A stretch of 64,000 nt of DNA from Ferrimonas balearica (GTDB taxonomy: Bacteria; Pseudomonadota; Gammaproteobacteria; Enterobacterales; Shewanellaceae), in contig NZ_JAHVHW010000012.1 in the NCBI RefSeq assembly GCF_019802055.1, positions 62,001-126,000 on the forward strand. Reading direction: 5' to 3'. Both the position numbers and the translations under genes were made by a program. The notes under the pieces are model-generated. The model saw nothing but the letters and a program-made list of their open reading frames with translations, made no database searches and was not told where the DNA came from. Shown piece after piece: positions 55,026-62,835 of the stretch. Numbering within the stretch: the stretch's first letter is position 1; the number at the start of each line of letters is the position of its first letter.

Positions 55026-55202
55026 ATGAGCTTCGGTACTTTCTTATCTGTAGTGGTTCCTTATCTGTTCCTTTTCTTTGTTCTCTTTATTGGTGTGCCC
55101 TATTTGATCTCTGCCTTGGTGCTGGGGGGATATGAGTACTTCAAGAAGGAAGAGCAGGAGGGCGAGGCCCACCAGGCTCAACATAAGGCCTTGGGTCACT
55201 GA
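55026..55202 (+). CDS. Small membrane protein (58 aa), first of two paralogues
   Basis: The sequence starts MSFGTFLSVVVPYLFLFFVL, with a long hydrophobic stretch to about residue 36 (one or two helices), then a charged tail EYFKKEEQEGEAHQAQHKA. A strong AGGAGG precedes the ATG. A paralogue with the same plan (MS-x-G, YLF, VP, then G-x-x-E-Y/W) lies at 60380-60544, on the far side of the cytochrome genes. No known family. A terminator hairpin follows at once, before nrfB. A role as a small subunit of the nrf complex is conceivable but unproven. Confidence 0.85.
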   Translation: MSFGTFLSVVVPYLFLFFVLFIGVPYLISALVLGGYEYFKKEEQEGEAHQAQHKALGH

Positions 55203-55212
55203 CCAGCCAGAG

Positions 55213-55236
55213 GGCGCCGTTTTACGGCGCCTTTTT
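55213..55236 (+). terminator. Hairpin with T run between the small membrane gene and nrfB
   Basis: GGCGCCG pairs with CGGCGCC around a 5-nt loop, then T5. Its place between the first small gene and nrfB means that nrfBCD would be expressed by read-through, or from an internal promoter I cannot see. Confidence 0.75.
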
Positions 55237-55254
55237 GAATGGATTGAGGATGAG

Positions 55255-55701
55255 ATGAGCAGAACCTTTTTCTTCGCGTTAATGGCGGTGCTGGGGCTGT
55301 CCGGCCAAGCATTCGCCTCCGACGACGCCTGCATGCGCTGCCACAAACGGAACGGCACCATGGAGGGGCGTCACAGTCAGATTGGCAGTGACGGCTTGAG
55401 CTGTGTGCGTTGCCACGGTGAACAGGATGGTCACCCACGCAACAAGCAAGCGCTGGTTTATTTTGGTCAGGACAGTAAGACGCCTGTGGCTGACCAGAAC
55501 GCCGGCTGTGTGCGCTGCCACAGTGCCAGCAAGCTGCGCCAGGCGGAGTGGACTCACGATGTTCACCTGACCCGGCTGAGTTGCGCGGCCTGCCACCAAC
55601 TGCACCCCGCCGATGACCCAATGCAGGGTCTGTCTGAGCGGTCCCGAACCCAAACCTGTGTGGATTGCCACAGCAGCATGACTAAGGTGGAGGTGCAGTG
55701 A
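55255..55701 (+). CDS. nrfB: Pentaheme c-type cytochrome NrfB
   Basis: This periplasmic electron carrier receives electrons from NrfCD. Five CXXCH sites lie at residues 26-30, 50-54, 85-89, 110-114 and 135-139, with a signal peptide (1-22). WTHDVHLTRLSCAACHQLHP and the closing TCVDCH follow E. coli NrfB closely. The mature protein is shorter than the 188-aa E. coli one. GAGG precedes the ATG; the longer frame before it (from 55132) overlaps the small membrane gene and the hairpin. The stop overlaps the nrfC ATG. Confidence 0.93.
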   Translation: MSRTFFFALMAVLGLSGQAFASDDACMRCHKRNGTMEGRHSQIGSDGLSCVRCHGEQDGHPRNKQALVYFGQDSKTPVADQNAGCVRCHSASKLRQAEWTHDVHLTRLSCAACHQLHPADDPMQGLSERSRTQTCVDCHSSMTKVEVQ

Positions 55702-56360
55702 TGAGCCTATCCAGAAGACGTTTCCTGACCGTCAGTGCACTGACGATTCCCGTCGTCAGCCTCAGCGGTTGCAGCAGCAGTGCCACTCCGGGAGAGCAAA
55801 ATCTGGCGATGGTGTTTGACCAGACCCGCTGTATCGGCTGCGAGGCCTGTTCTCAGGCGTGTCGTGAGGCTAACCAGGTTCCCGAGGGAGTGACCCGCCT
55901 TAAGATCAAACGAAGCGGTCCCTACGGAGAGGGCGCCGATACCAACTACCGCTTTGATCGTAAGAGCTGCGTCCACTGCGAGACGGCGGCCTGCATCGCA
56001 GTCTGTCCCACCGGAGCCTGCTTCCGGGATGAAAAGGGTGTGGTGGATGTGAATCCGGACAAGTGTGTGGGTTGCCAGTACTGCATCGCAGCGTGCCCCT
56101 ATCGCGTTCGCTATGTCGACCCGGTCACCAAGGCGGTGGACAAGTGCGACTTCTGCCGCAAGAGCCGCCTGGAGCAAGGGCTCCCGCCCGCTTGCGTGGA
56201 AGCGTGTCCCACCAAGGCGCTGACCTTCGGCGATCTGAATGACCCCAACAGCGAGATTGTTCAGCTGCTGCGGGTTCGTCAGACCTATCGCGACAAAGTC
56301 GATCTGGGCACCCGGCCCAAGCTCTACAAGGTGCCTCATGGCAAAGGGGAGGTGATCTGA
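55701..56360 (+). CDS. nrfC: Ferredoxin-type quinol oxidase subunit NrfC
   Basis: NrfC carries four [4Fe-4S] clusters, with cysteine groups at about residues 44-54, 90-102, 122-132 and 149-169 that follow E. coli NrfC almost line by line (KCVGCQYCIAACPYRVRYVDP, ACVEACPTKALTFGDL). It takes electrons from NrfD and passes them to NrfB. The N-terminus has a Tat signal (SRRRFLT) and then LSGC with Cys24, a possible lipobox, so it may be a Tat-exported lipoprotein. A GTG at 55698 is a less likely start. Adjacent stop/start overlaps join nrfB, nrfC and nrfD. Confidence 0.95.
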   Translation: MSLSRRRFLTVSALTIPVVSLSGCSSSATPGEQNLAMVFDQTRCIGCEACSQACREANQVPEGVTRLKIKRSGPYGEGADTNYRFDRKSCVHCETAACIAVCPTGACFRDEKGVVDVNPDKCVGCQYCIAACPYRVRYVDPVTKAVDKCDFCRKSRLEQGLPPACVEACPTKALTFGDLNDPNSEIVQLLRVRQTYRDKVDLGTRPKLYKVPHGKGEVI

Positions 56361-57322
56361 TGAACCCGTCCATCAATTCGGTATTGCACTTCGATACCAT
56401 GGTCTGGCCCTGGCCCATCGCCATCTACCTGTTTCTGGCCGGGGTTTCCGCTGGTGCCGTGATGATTGCGATGGCCGTTAAACGGTACCGGGAGTATCAC
56501 GGCCAGGTGGTGGCCGACAGCGGCATCATCAAGGCGATGGCCCTGATTGCACCGTTGGCGGTGATACTGGGCCTTGGGATCCTCATCATCGACCTCACCA
56601 AGCCGTTGGAGTTCTGGAAGATGATGATCTACTGGAACCCCACATCGGTGATGTTCTGGGGGGTGATGGTCCTCTCCGTCTACATCGTGGTGCTGTTCCT
56701 CTATATGGCAGCCCTGTTCCATCAACCGCTGATGGTGTTTGGCCGCAAGCTGCCCTGGCTGGGCCAGCTGTTGAACTTGATCAAACGGATGGAAGGCAGC
56801 ATGCAGTGGATTCTGATGCTGTTGGCCGTGGCGCTGGGGGCCTACACCGGTTTCCTGCTGTCGGCCCTGAAGGGGTTCCCGCTGCTGAACAATCCGGTGT
56901 TGCCGGTGCTGTTCCTGGTCTCCGGGATCTCCTCCGGAGCGGCGGCCACCATTCTGTTCAGCCTGCTCTGTTTCAGGGAGTCAGCCCACAGTCAGGACAT
57001 CCACTTTGTCCACACCCTGGAGAAGCCGGTATTGATGACGGAGATCTTCCTGCTCATCACCTTCTTTCTGGGGTTGGTGTTTGCTGGCGGAGCCAGCGCC
57101 GAAGCCGCTCGTGTGGCGCTGATGGGGGAGTTCTGGTCCACCGTATTTTGGGTGCTGGTGGTGTTCTGCGGCATGGTCCTGCCCTGGATCCTGCAGTGGA
57201 CGCTGCCGAAGCGTCTGACCGCCAAATCCGGTTTTGTCGCGGCGCTCTGCCTGCTCAGCCTGACCGGCGTATTTGCCCTCCGTCACTTCATTCTTTATGC
57301 CGGTCAGATGACCGTAGCTTGA
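56360..57322 (+). CDS. nrfD: Membrane quinol-oxidising subunit NrfD
   Basis: The 320-aa protein of the NrfD/PsrC family has about eight helices. The opening VWPWPIAIYLFLAGVSAGAVMIA and the block LLGAYTGFLLSALKGFPLLNNPVLPVLF match E. coli NrfD. It oxidises menaquinol in the inner membrane for NrfC and NrfB. The ATG shares a base with the nrfC stop. nrfE, F and G (cytochrome assembly) and nrfA (nitrite reductase) are not in the window. Confidence 0.95.
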   Translation: MNPSINSVLHFDTMVWPWPIAIYLFLAGVSAGAVMIAMAVKRYREYHGQVVADSGIIKAMALIAPLAVILGLGILIIDLTKPLEFWKMMIYWNPTSVMFWGVMVLSVYIVVLFLYMAALFHQPLMVFGRKLPWLGQLLNLIKRMEGSMQWILMLLAVALGAYTGFLLSALKGFPLLNNPVLPVLFLVSGISSGAAATILFSLLCFRESAHSQDIHFVHTLEKPVLMTEIFLLITFFLGLVFAGGASAEAARVALMGEFWSTVFWVLVVFCGMVLPWILQWTLPKRLTAKSGFVAALCLLSLTGVFALRHFILYAGQMTVA

Positions 57323-57342
57323 CCTGCTGTTAAGGAGCTATT

Positions 57343-57627
57343 GTGAAAAAATTGATTGCACTGCTTGCCCTGACCCTGCCCATGAGCGTGTTGGCAACGC
57401 CCATCGCAGACAGCCACACCGAGATGGCGGGATGCGAAAGCTGCCATATGGAGGGGACGCCTTCAACGGACCTGGCTCATGAAAACCAGACCTGCATTGA
57501 CTGTCATGGCGACCTGGTCTCTCTGGGCGGTGTCCATGCGGATCATGCCGGCGTGATGGAGTGTACCGATTGTCATATTACTCACGAGGAACACGACCCG
57601 AATAAAGGGTGTGAGAGCTGCCATTAA
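57343..57627 (+). CDS. Small tetraheme cytochrome c (STC/CctA type)
   Basis: A 94-aa periplasmic carrier with a signal peptide (1-18) and four CXXCH sites at 31-35, 51-55, 74-78 and 90-94, the last at the very end. GCESCHMEGTPSTDL and the HADHAGVMECTDCH pattern are close to Shewanella STC/CctA, which carries electrons across the periplasm between inner-membrane donors and outer-membrane or soluble reductases. The start is GTG at 57343 after AAGGAG, 20 bp past nrfD, so it is the fourth gene of the operon. Confidence 0.9.
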   Translation: MKKLIALLALTLPMSVLATPIADSHTEMAGCESCHMEGTPSTDLAHENQTCIDCHGDLVSLGGVHADHAGVMECTDCHITHEEHDPNKGCESCH

Positions 57628-57691
57628 TCGAGAATAAAGGAAGCTCATCGCAGGGACGCGCCTCAATTCCAGTACTTTGATACTGGATATC

Positions 57692-57722
57692 AAAGCCACA
57701 CTTAGGTGTGGCTTTTTCTTTT
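57692..57722 (+). terminator. Terminator after the nrfBCD-tetraheme operon
   Basis: AAAGCCACAC pairs with GTGTGGCTTT around a short loop, followed by T-rich sequence. Confidence 0.82.
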
Positions 57723-58172
57723 ATTAGGATTGGGTGGTTTACTATTTTCGAATGATTGGAACGAAATAACCAAATAGATCGACAGGTGAGTTATTTCGGG
57801 TATGGTATCGCGAGATGGAAAGTAAACCAGAGGTGATCAAAATTTAGAGAATATTTTGTTGTGAATTCTCGTCGATCTCATTATCGGAAATTTAACAGTA
57901 TTGCAGCATATAAAAACCTTGATTCCATAGACTGGAAATAAGGTTCATTGTAAAAAGATGAAACCGCTTGTTGTGGAAATAATTTCCGACAAATAAACCG
58001 CTTTATTGAAATATTTGAAACATAAGTTCAATGGAATCGTTCAAGGTGGATGAACGTACCGTTCGGACTATTTAGGCAGGTTTAGTGAACTGACTCACCT
58101 CCCCAAGACGACCAGCTCGATATGGTCTTGAAGGGTGCAGACGCACCATGGAAAAAAATAATGGGAGTGATG
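57723..58172 (+). promoter_or_regulatory. AT-rich control region and leader of the nine-heme cytochrome gene
   Basis: About 450 bp are much AT-richer than the surrounding genes and hold no ORF I can support. Near the end are two hairpins, GACCA/TGGTC (58110-58127) and GGTGC/GCACC (58134-58147), the latter just before the ribosome site. No FNR match as good as the one at 54925 was seen. Control by a leader structure is possible. Confidence 0.5.
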
Positions 58173-60155
58173 ATGAAACAATTCAGGAAGCCTCACCTTG
58201 CTCTGCTGGTGGCTGCCGCGATGGCCATGGCTGGCTGCGCGGACGATGGCAAAGATGGCGCACCGGGCAAGCCGGGCGAACCGGGACCGCCGGGACCGGG
58301 CACCCCGCCCCCCACAGTGGAAGCCACTGAGGCCACACAGGTAAACATCCTCAACTTTGCGGTTGAGGATGGCCAGGTGGTGTATGAGTTTGAAGTGACC
58401 GATCAGGATGGCACCCTGGTGGTTGGCCTGAATGCGGCAGAGGGGAAATTTGCCGCCTGGACCGAACGGGGTTTCGTTCTGAGCCGCACTGGCGAGGGTA
58501 CGCTGGGTGGCTATGGCTCCCTGGAAACGGAAGGCGCCACTCTGGAGATGGGTGAGCCGGGCCAGTACACCTTAACCCTGCCGATGGAGCAGGTCAGCGC
58601 CGGTGATGAGGGACTGCTGTGGCTGCGTGTTGGCGACCGCAATGGACCCATCATGCGCTCCATGCCGTTGGTCGTGGATAAGCCTGAAGGCACCCACAGC
58701 ACCAGTGACGCAACCTGTAACGCCTGCCACGTGGATTACGCAGCCGGTTCCCGTCGTCACGCCAGCTACACGGCAATGGACATTGACGGTGAAGGCGATC
58801 TGGTCGCCGGATGTCTGGTGTGCCACAACTCGGTTTCCCGTGCGGACGAGAATGGCGGCTACGCCACCAATACTCTCTCCAAGATTGCTCACGTGAACCA
58901 CGCCGCCAAGGGCTTTGAGCGTGACTTCACTGTGCTGAATTGCACCACGTGCCACGAAACCACTCCGCTGAACACCAGCATTGCCGGTCCTGGCTGTGTG
59001 GACTGCCATAATCCGGGCGCGCCGGTAGGGCCGATCAGCCCCAATACGGATCCGGCCTTTGACATCCGCGCCATCCACGCCAATAAGGCTGGACTGGTTG
59101 AGATTGAGACCACTCGCAGCAGCCACTACACCACCACATCCCCGCTCTACTGGGATGCGGATGTTACCTGGACTGACACCACTGGTGCGGTGTGTACCGA
59201 CCTGAAGCTGTTTAAGGTGGAAGGGGAAACGGAAACTCAGCTCAATATTGCTGATATGTACACCACCCACGAGCTGACCTATGCCGGTGCCTATATCCAC
59301 GGTTACGATGGACAGGGCATCACCGGACGTGCCATTGGTCGCGGTTCCGAGCAGTACGTTGAGCGTGCCGATGGCACCCGCTCCATCTGCTTCCCGCAAC
59401 TTCTGGCGGTGGAAGGCAGCGATGGTACCGACTTTACCGCCGGTAACTTCCTGGCCAGCACCCGGGTGACCTTTGGTCTTGGTGAAGAGGATTCCGATGC
59501 CGCAGGCTACACCGGCGTCTCCTTTACCAGCTACTCCATTGTGGTCTCTACCGACTACTTTGATGTGGATCCGGCTGTGACGGCACCCACCTTTACCGAG
59601 GTCAGCGACTTTGACCGTCGCCACTCTGCAACCGCAGACAGCTGCGTGACCTGCCACAACAGTGAGACCAACTATCACAAGAACGGCAGCTATCAGAATG
59701 GTGGCTGGGATTGTCTGGCGTGCCACAACAATGGCCAGAACCGCAACTCCGGTGGCTCTGCACCGGGTCTGGGTCCGATGGTCCACTCCATGCACTGGGG
59801 TGTGGGCAGCGGCATCGGCACCGATGACGCCAACTCCGCCACCAAGCTGAATGCGGAAAACTGCGTTGCCTGTCACGCTGGCGGTGTGGATCTCTACGCC
59901 ATTCCCAACCAGTACATGTTGGCGCGCTCGTTCCACAGTGGCACTCGTGGCGTGATGGCCAGCCCCATCACCGCCAACTGCTTTGCCTGCCACAGCAGCG
60001 AATCGGCGCTGAACCACATGACGCAGAATGGCGGTGAAATCGATGCCGTAGCGGACCCGCTCTGGTACACCACCAAATCGGCAGAGTCCTGCGCTACCTG
60101 TCACGCTGAGGGCAAGACCTTTGGCATCGACAAGTACCACGTGTTTGAGCGCTGA
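58173..60155 (+). CDS. Nine-heme lipoprotein cytochrome of OmcA/MtrC type
   Basis: The 660-aa product has lipobox AMAGC (Cys22), then a collagen-like linker (GKDGAPGKPGEPGPPGPG), which is typical for OmcA/MtrC. Nine CXXCH sites lie at residues 182, 214, 257, 275, 491, 514, 564, 603 and 640 (first Cys), that is four in the first haem domain and five in the second. Between them is a beta domain with a Cys pair (341, 406). Shewanella MtrC has 5+5. It would be lipid-anchored at the outer membrane and act as a terminal reductase at the surface. No mtrA/mtrB pair is in the window. The start at 58173 follows GGGAG; the longer frame from 58122 passes through the hairpin leader. Confidence 0.9.
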   Translation: MKQFRKPHLALLVAAAMAMAGCADDGKDGAPGKPGEPGPPGPGTPPPTVEATEATQVNILNFAVEDGQVVYEFEVTDQDGTLVVGLNAAEGKFAAWTERGFVLSRTGEGTLGGYGSLETEGATLEMGEPGQYTLTLPMEQVSAGDEGLLWLRVGDRNGPIMRSMPLVVDKPEGTHSTSDATCNACHVDYAAGSRRHASYTAMDIDGEGDLVAGCLVCHNSVSRADENGGYATNTLSKIAHVNHAAKGFERDFTVLNCTTCHETTPLNTSIAGPGCVDCHNPGAPVGPISPNTDPAFDIRAIHANKAGLVEIETTRSSHYTTTSPLYWDADVTWTDTTGAVCTDLKLFKVEGETETQLNIADMYTTHELTYAGAYIHGYDGQGITGRAIGRGSEQYVERADGTRSICFPQLLAVEGSDGTDFTAGNFLASTRVTFGLGEEDSDAAGYTGVSFTSYSIVVSTDYFDVDPAVTAPTFTEVSDFDRRHSATADSCVTCHNSETNYHKNGSYQNGGWDCLACHNNGQNRNSGGSAPGLGPMVHSMHWGVGSGIGTDDANSATKLNAENCVACHAGGVDLYAIPNQYMLARSFHSGTRGVMASPITANCFACHSSESALNHMTQNGGEIDAVADPLWYTTKSAESCATCHAEGKTFGIDKYHVFER

Positions 60156-60199
60156 TTAGGCCTCAAACCAGAGGGACCTCCCTCTGCCCTGCAAATGTT

Positions 60200-60224
60200 A
60201 AGGCCCCTTCGGGGGCCTTTTTTG
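60200..60224 (+). terminator. Terminator after the nine-heme cytochrome gene
   Basis: AAGGCCCC pairs with GGGGCCTT around a short loop, then T residues. Confidence 0.88.
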
Positions 60225-60379
60225 TGGCTTGGGGACTGAGGGTTGTGGAACCCGGAATTGGCGTTTTTGCTATCGGAAACGGCAGCGATACGGATCCGGC
60301 AACATTGCCATTAACCCATTTATTCCGTTGATAAAAACGGGCTTACTGGGAGGGCGTCCAACGGCAACAGGAGAAGATC

Positions 60380-60544
60380 ATGAGCTTAGGCAGCGTAATG
60401 GTGGTAGGCCTCTCCTACCTGTTTATCTATACCGTGATCTTTCTTGCGGTGCCCTTTGTACTGTTCGGCTTGGTCTGGGGAGTCATTGAGTGGTATCAGG
60501 GCCGTTCGGCGCCGGTTTCAGTGGCGATGAACCAGAAGCTCTGA
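60380..60544 (+). CDS. Small membrane protein (54 aa), second paralogue
   Basis: The 54 residues start MSLGSVMVVGLSYLFIYTVI, with hydrophobic helix to about residue 34, then EWYQGRS and a short tail. Shared with the 58-aa protein at 55026 are MS-x-G, YLF, a VP turn, and a G-x-x-E-aromatic end of the helix. AGGAGA lies before the ATG. It stands alone, with a terminator on either side. Two such genes around one cytochrome cluster suggest a role linked to it. Confidence 0.85.
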   Translation: MSLGSVMVVGLSYLFIYTVIFLAVPFVLFGLVWGVIEWYQGRSAPVSVAMNQKL

Positions 60545-60578
60545 ACCCGGTCCCCGCGTCGTTTATGTTCTGGGGCTT

Positions 60579-60604
60579 GGCCGTACGCAGTACGGCCTTT
60601 TTTA
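60579..60604 (+). terminator. Terminator after the 54-aa membrane protein gene
   Basis: GGCCGTAC pairs with GTACGGCC around a 3-nt loop, followed by T6. Confidence 0.9.
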
Positions 60605-60680
60605 TTTGCGCCCAATCCGGTGCTCGCGTACCCTGCGCTCAGTTGCCGGGCCATCCGGCGTCAATCCTGAGGAAGGCTTC

Positions 60681-61064
60681 ATGTCCATTATTTCCGTACC
60701 TGAGCAGGCCAAGCCGGCCGTTAAATCTCATCACAAAGCCCGTCATCTGAAGAAATTCGCCCTGGGCCCGTTTGCGGAAACCTGCGTTGAGTTTCGTTTT
60801 TCCCAGGACATTGAGCAGTTTGACGCTCTGGACGAAGCGTTGACTGCCCTCCAGATGGAGCAGGGCTGGGACCTGTTTATCGCCTATTTCAACAATCAGT
60901 TCCACGTTGCGGTCACCTACTTCACTGAGCAGGGTGAAGTGGAAGCCGTTGTGGCTGCTGTTTCCGATGTACTGGCCAAGATCTTCGGTCAGGCTCCGGA
61001 GCTGACTGTACTGGCGGGTGACGCCAACTACGGCGATTGGGAAGGCAGCTACCATCAGGAGTAA
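60681..61064 (+). CDS. Hypothetical soluble protein (127 aa)
   Basis: The product starts MSIISVPEQAKPAVKSHHKA, with a His/Lys-rich head and then an alpha/beta body containing aromatic stretches (DLFIAYFNNQFHVAVTYF). It ends DANYGDWEGSYHQE. AGGAAG is before the ATG. I do not recognise the family. It was compared mentally with RraB because of the Gly-Asp-Trp ending, but the core does not match. A terminator follows. Confidence 0.75.
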   Translation: MSIISVPEQAKPAVKSHHKARHLKKFALGPFAETCVEFRFSQDIEQFDALDEALTALQMEQGWDLFIAYFNNQFHVAVTYFTEQGEVEAVVAAVSDVLAKIFGQAPELTVLAGDANYGDWEGSYHQE

Positions 61065-61080
61065 GCTGTCCTCTCTGCCG

Positions 61081-61107
61081 AAAGCCCGCCATCTGGCGGG
61101 TTTTTTT
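61081..61107 (+). terminator. Terminator after the 127-aa gene
   Basis: AAAGCCCGCC pairs with GGCGGGTTT around a short loop, then T7. Confidence 0.85.
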
Positions 61108-61137
61108 ATGGCTTCAGCCTGGTCTCTGTCGATTTCA

Positions 61138-61151
61138 TTGATTTGGATCAT
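61138..61151 (+). promoter_or_regulatory. FNR-like site upstream of the catalase gene
   Basis: TTGAT-TTGG-ATCAT matches the FNR consensus in 9 of 10 positions, 117 bp before the catalase-leader ATG. Control of a catalase by FNR/EtrA would be an anaerobic preparation response; it could also be repression. It is inferred from the site alone. Confidence 0.45.
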
Positions 61152-61254
61152 TAAAACCAATCGTAAAATGCGAACAGGATGACCTCTTTGTTGCGTTAGA
61201 TTCGATTGGTGGTGGTGGCTATTATCGTTTCCAGAGATTAAGAGGAGGCCCGCC

Positions 61255-61362
61255 ATGTGGTATGGCCTGTATGACTGGATTGCGTCCCGGGCAGGGACAA
61301 CGAGCGAGGACACCCACCATGAATCAACGACTCACTACGCAAAATGGCGCCCCCATTGCTGA
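61255..61362 (+). CDS. Possible upstream ORF (35 aa) overlapping the catalase start
   Basis: An ATG with a very strong AGAGGAGG 6 nt upstream opens a 35-codon frame rich in Trp and Tyr at the start ([12 protein letters not shown]). It overlaps the catalase start at 61319 in another frame. The catalase ATG itself has only GAGGAC. Translation of the short ORF may control the initiation of catalase. Confidence 0.4.
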   Translation: MWYGLYDWIASRAGTTSEDTHHESTTHYAKWRPHC

Positions 61363-62779
61363 CGACCAGAACAGCCTGAGTGCCGGTGCACGTGGCGGCG
61401 TAATGCTGCAGGACTGGCAACTGATTGAGAAGCTGGCGCACTTCAACCGTGAGCGGATCCCGGAGCGGGTGGTGCACGCCAAAGGTTCCGGCGCCTACGG
61501 CACCTTTACCCTGACCCGCGACCTGTCTGAGTACACCATTGCGGACCATTTCCGTGGTGAGGGTAAGCAGAGCGAAGTGTTCCTGCGTTTCTCCACTGTT
61601 GGTGGCGAGAGCGGTTCCGCCGATGCCGAGCGCGACCCGCGCGGTTTTGCACTGCGCTTCTACACCGCAAACGGCAACCACGACATTGTCGGCAACAATA
61701 CCCCGGTATTCTTCTTGCGTGATGGCATCAAGTTCCCGGACTTTATCCACACTCAGAAGCGCAATCCGAAAACCAACCTGAAGGATCCGCAGGCGATGTG
61801 GGACTTCTGGTCACTGAATCCGGAAGCGCTGCATCAGGTCACCGTACTGATGTCAGATCGCGGCATCCCTGCCAGCTACCGCCATATGAACGGCTACGGC
61901 AGTCACACCTTCTCACTGTGGAATGAAAAGGGTGAGCGGTTCTGGGTGAAGTTCCACTTTAAGACGCTGCAGGGCATTAAGAACCTGTCCAATGAGCAGG
62001 CGGATCGCCTCAAAGGGATCGACCCGGACCACGCTCAGCGCGACCTGTACGCGTCCATCGAAGATGGCGATTTCCCCAAGTGGTCGGTGAATGTGCAGAT
62101 CATGCCGGAAGCGGAGGCGGAGCAGTACCACCTGAACCCCTTCGACCTCACCAAGGTATGGCCCCACAAGGACTATCCCCTGATTGAGATCGGCGTACTG
62201 GAGCTGAACCGCAACCCGGAGAACTACTTTAACGAGGTGGAGCAGGCCGCGCTGGCGCCCTCTAATCTGGTTCCCGGTGTGGGTGCCTCTCCGGACAAGA
62301 TGCTGCAGGCCCGTTTGTTCGCTTACGCAGACGCCCAGCGCTACCGTATCGGCGCCAACTACAACCAATTGCCGGTGAACTGCCCCCATGCCAGCCAGGC
62401 GAACCACTATCAGCGTGGCGGGGCGATGGCCGGAGCGGGCTGCCCCTTCCATGGCCGCACCCCGGACAGCGCCGGTGGCGTGAACTACGGGCCCAACACT
62501 CAGGGTGGCCCGGAACAGCAGGCCCAGTATGCTGAGCCGCCGATGGACATTGCCGGCGCCATGGCCCGCTATGACAAAACGGTGGAGGACGACTACAGCC
62601 AGGCGGGGGATCTGTTCCGACTGATGAGCGCTGACCAACAGCAGGCGCTGTGCGAAACCATCGCCGCTACCCTGAGTCAGGTGACGCCTGAGGTGCAGGC
62701 TCGCATGTTGGCTCACTTCGAGCAGGCTGACCCGGCTTACGCTGCTGGCATCAGCCAGGCAATTGCCGCACTGCGCTAA
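61319..62779 (+). CDS. Monofunctional haem catalase (clade 3)
   Basis: The enzyme breaks down hydrogen peroxide. The catalytic His lies in [15 protein letters not shown] and the Asn in [16 protein letters not shown]. The haem-ligating Tyr is in [17 protein letters not shown] near residue 340. The start [20 protein letters not shown] is the usual N-terminus of clade 3 enzymes; an in-frame ATG at 61262 would add 19 odd residues. The length is 486 aa. It is encoded next to cytochromes that make peroxide more likely when oxygen returns. Confidence 0.96.
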   Translation: MNQRLTTQNGAPIADDQNSLSAGARGGVMLQDWQLIEKLAHFNRERIPERVVHAKGSGAYGTFTLTRDLSEYTIADHFRGEGKQSEVFLRFSTVGGESGSADAERDPRGFALRFYTANGNHDIVGNNTPVFFLRDGIKFPDFIHTQKRNPKTNLKDPQAMWDFWSLNPEALHQVTVLMSDRGIPASYRHMNGYGSHTFSLWNEKGERFWVKFHFKTLQGIKNLSNEQADRLKGIDPDHAQRDLYASIEDGDFPKWSVNVQIMPEAEAEQYHLNPFDLTKVWPHKDYPLIEIGVLELNRNPENYFNEVEQAALAPSNLVPGVGASPDKMLQARLFAYADAQRYRIGANYNQLPVNCPHASQANHYQRGGAMAGAGCPFHGRTPDSAGGVNYGPNTQGGPEQQAQYAEPPMDIAGAMARYDKTVEDDYSQAGDLFRLMSADQQQALCETIAATLSQVTPEVQARMLAHFEQADPAYAAGISQAIAALR

Positions 62780-62790
62780 TCACCGCTCAT

Positions 62791-62820
62791 AAAAAAAGCC
62801 CGCCAATCGGCGGGCTTTTT
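62791..62820. terminator. Terminator between the catalase and MscS genes
   Basis: AAAGCCCGCC pairs with GGCGGGCTTT around a short loop, with A and T runs on both sides. It serves both converging genes. Confidence 0.9.
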
Positions 62821-62835
62821 GTTGGTTGCAAACCA

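Noticed and set aside
60681-61064. RraB (RNase E inhibitor) for the 127-aa protein
   Set aside because: Only a few residues near the C-terminus are alike; the acidic core of RraB is missing.
61262-61318. Upstream in-frame ATG as the catalase start
   Set aside because: It adds 19 residues not seen in clade 3 catalases, and its distance from AGGAGG is 13 nt.
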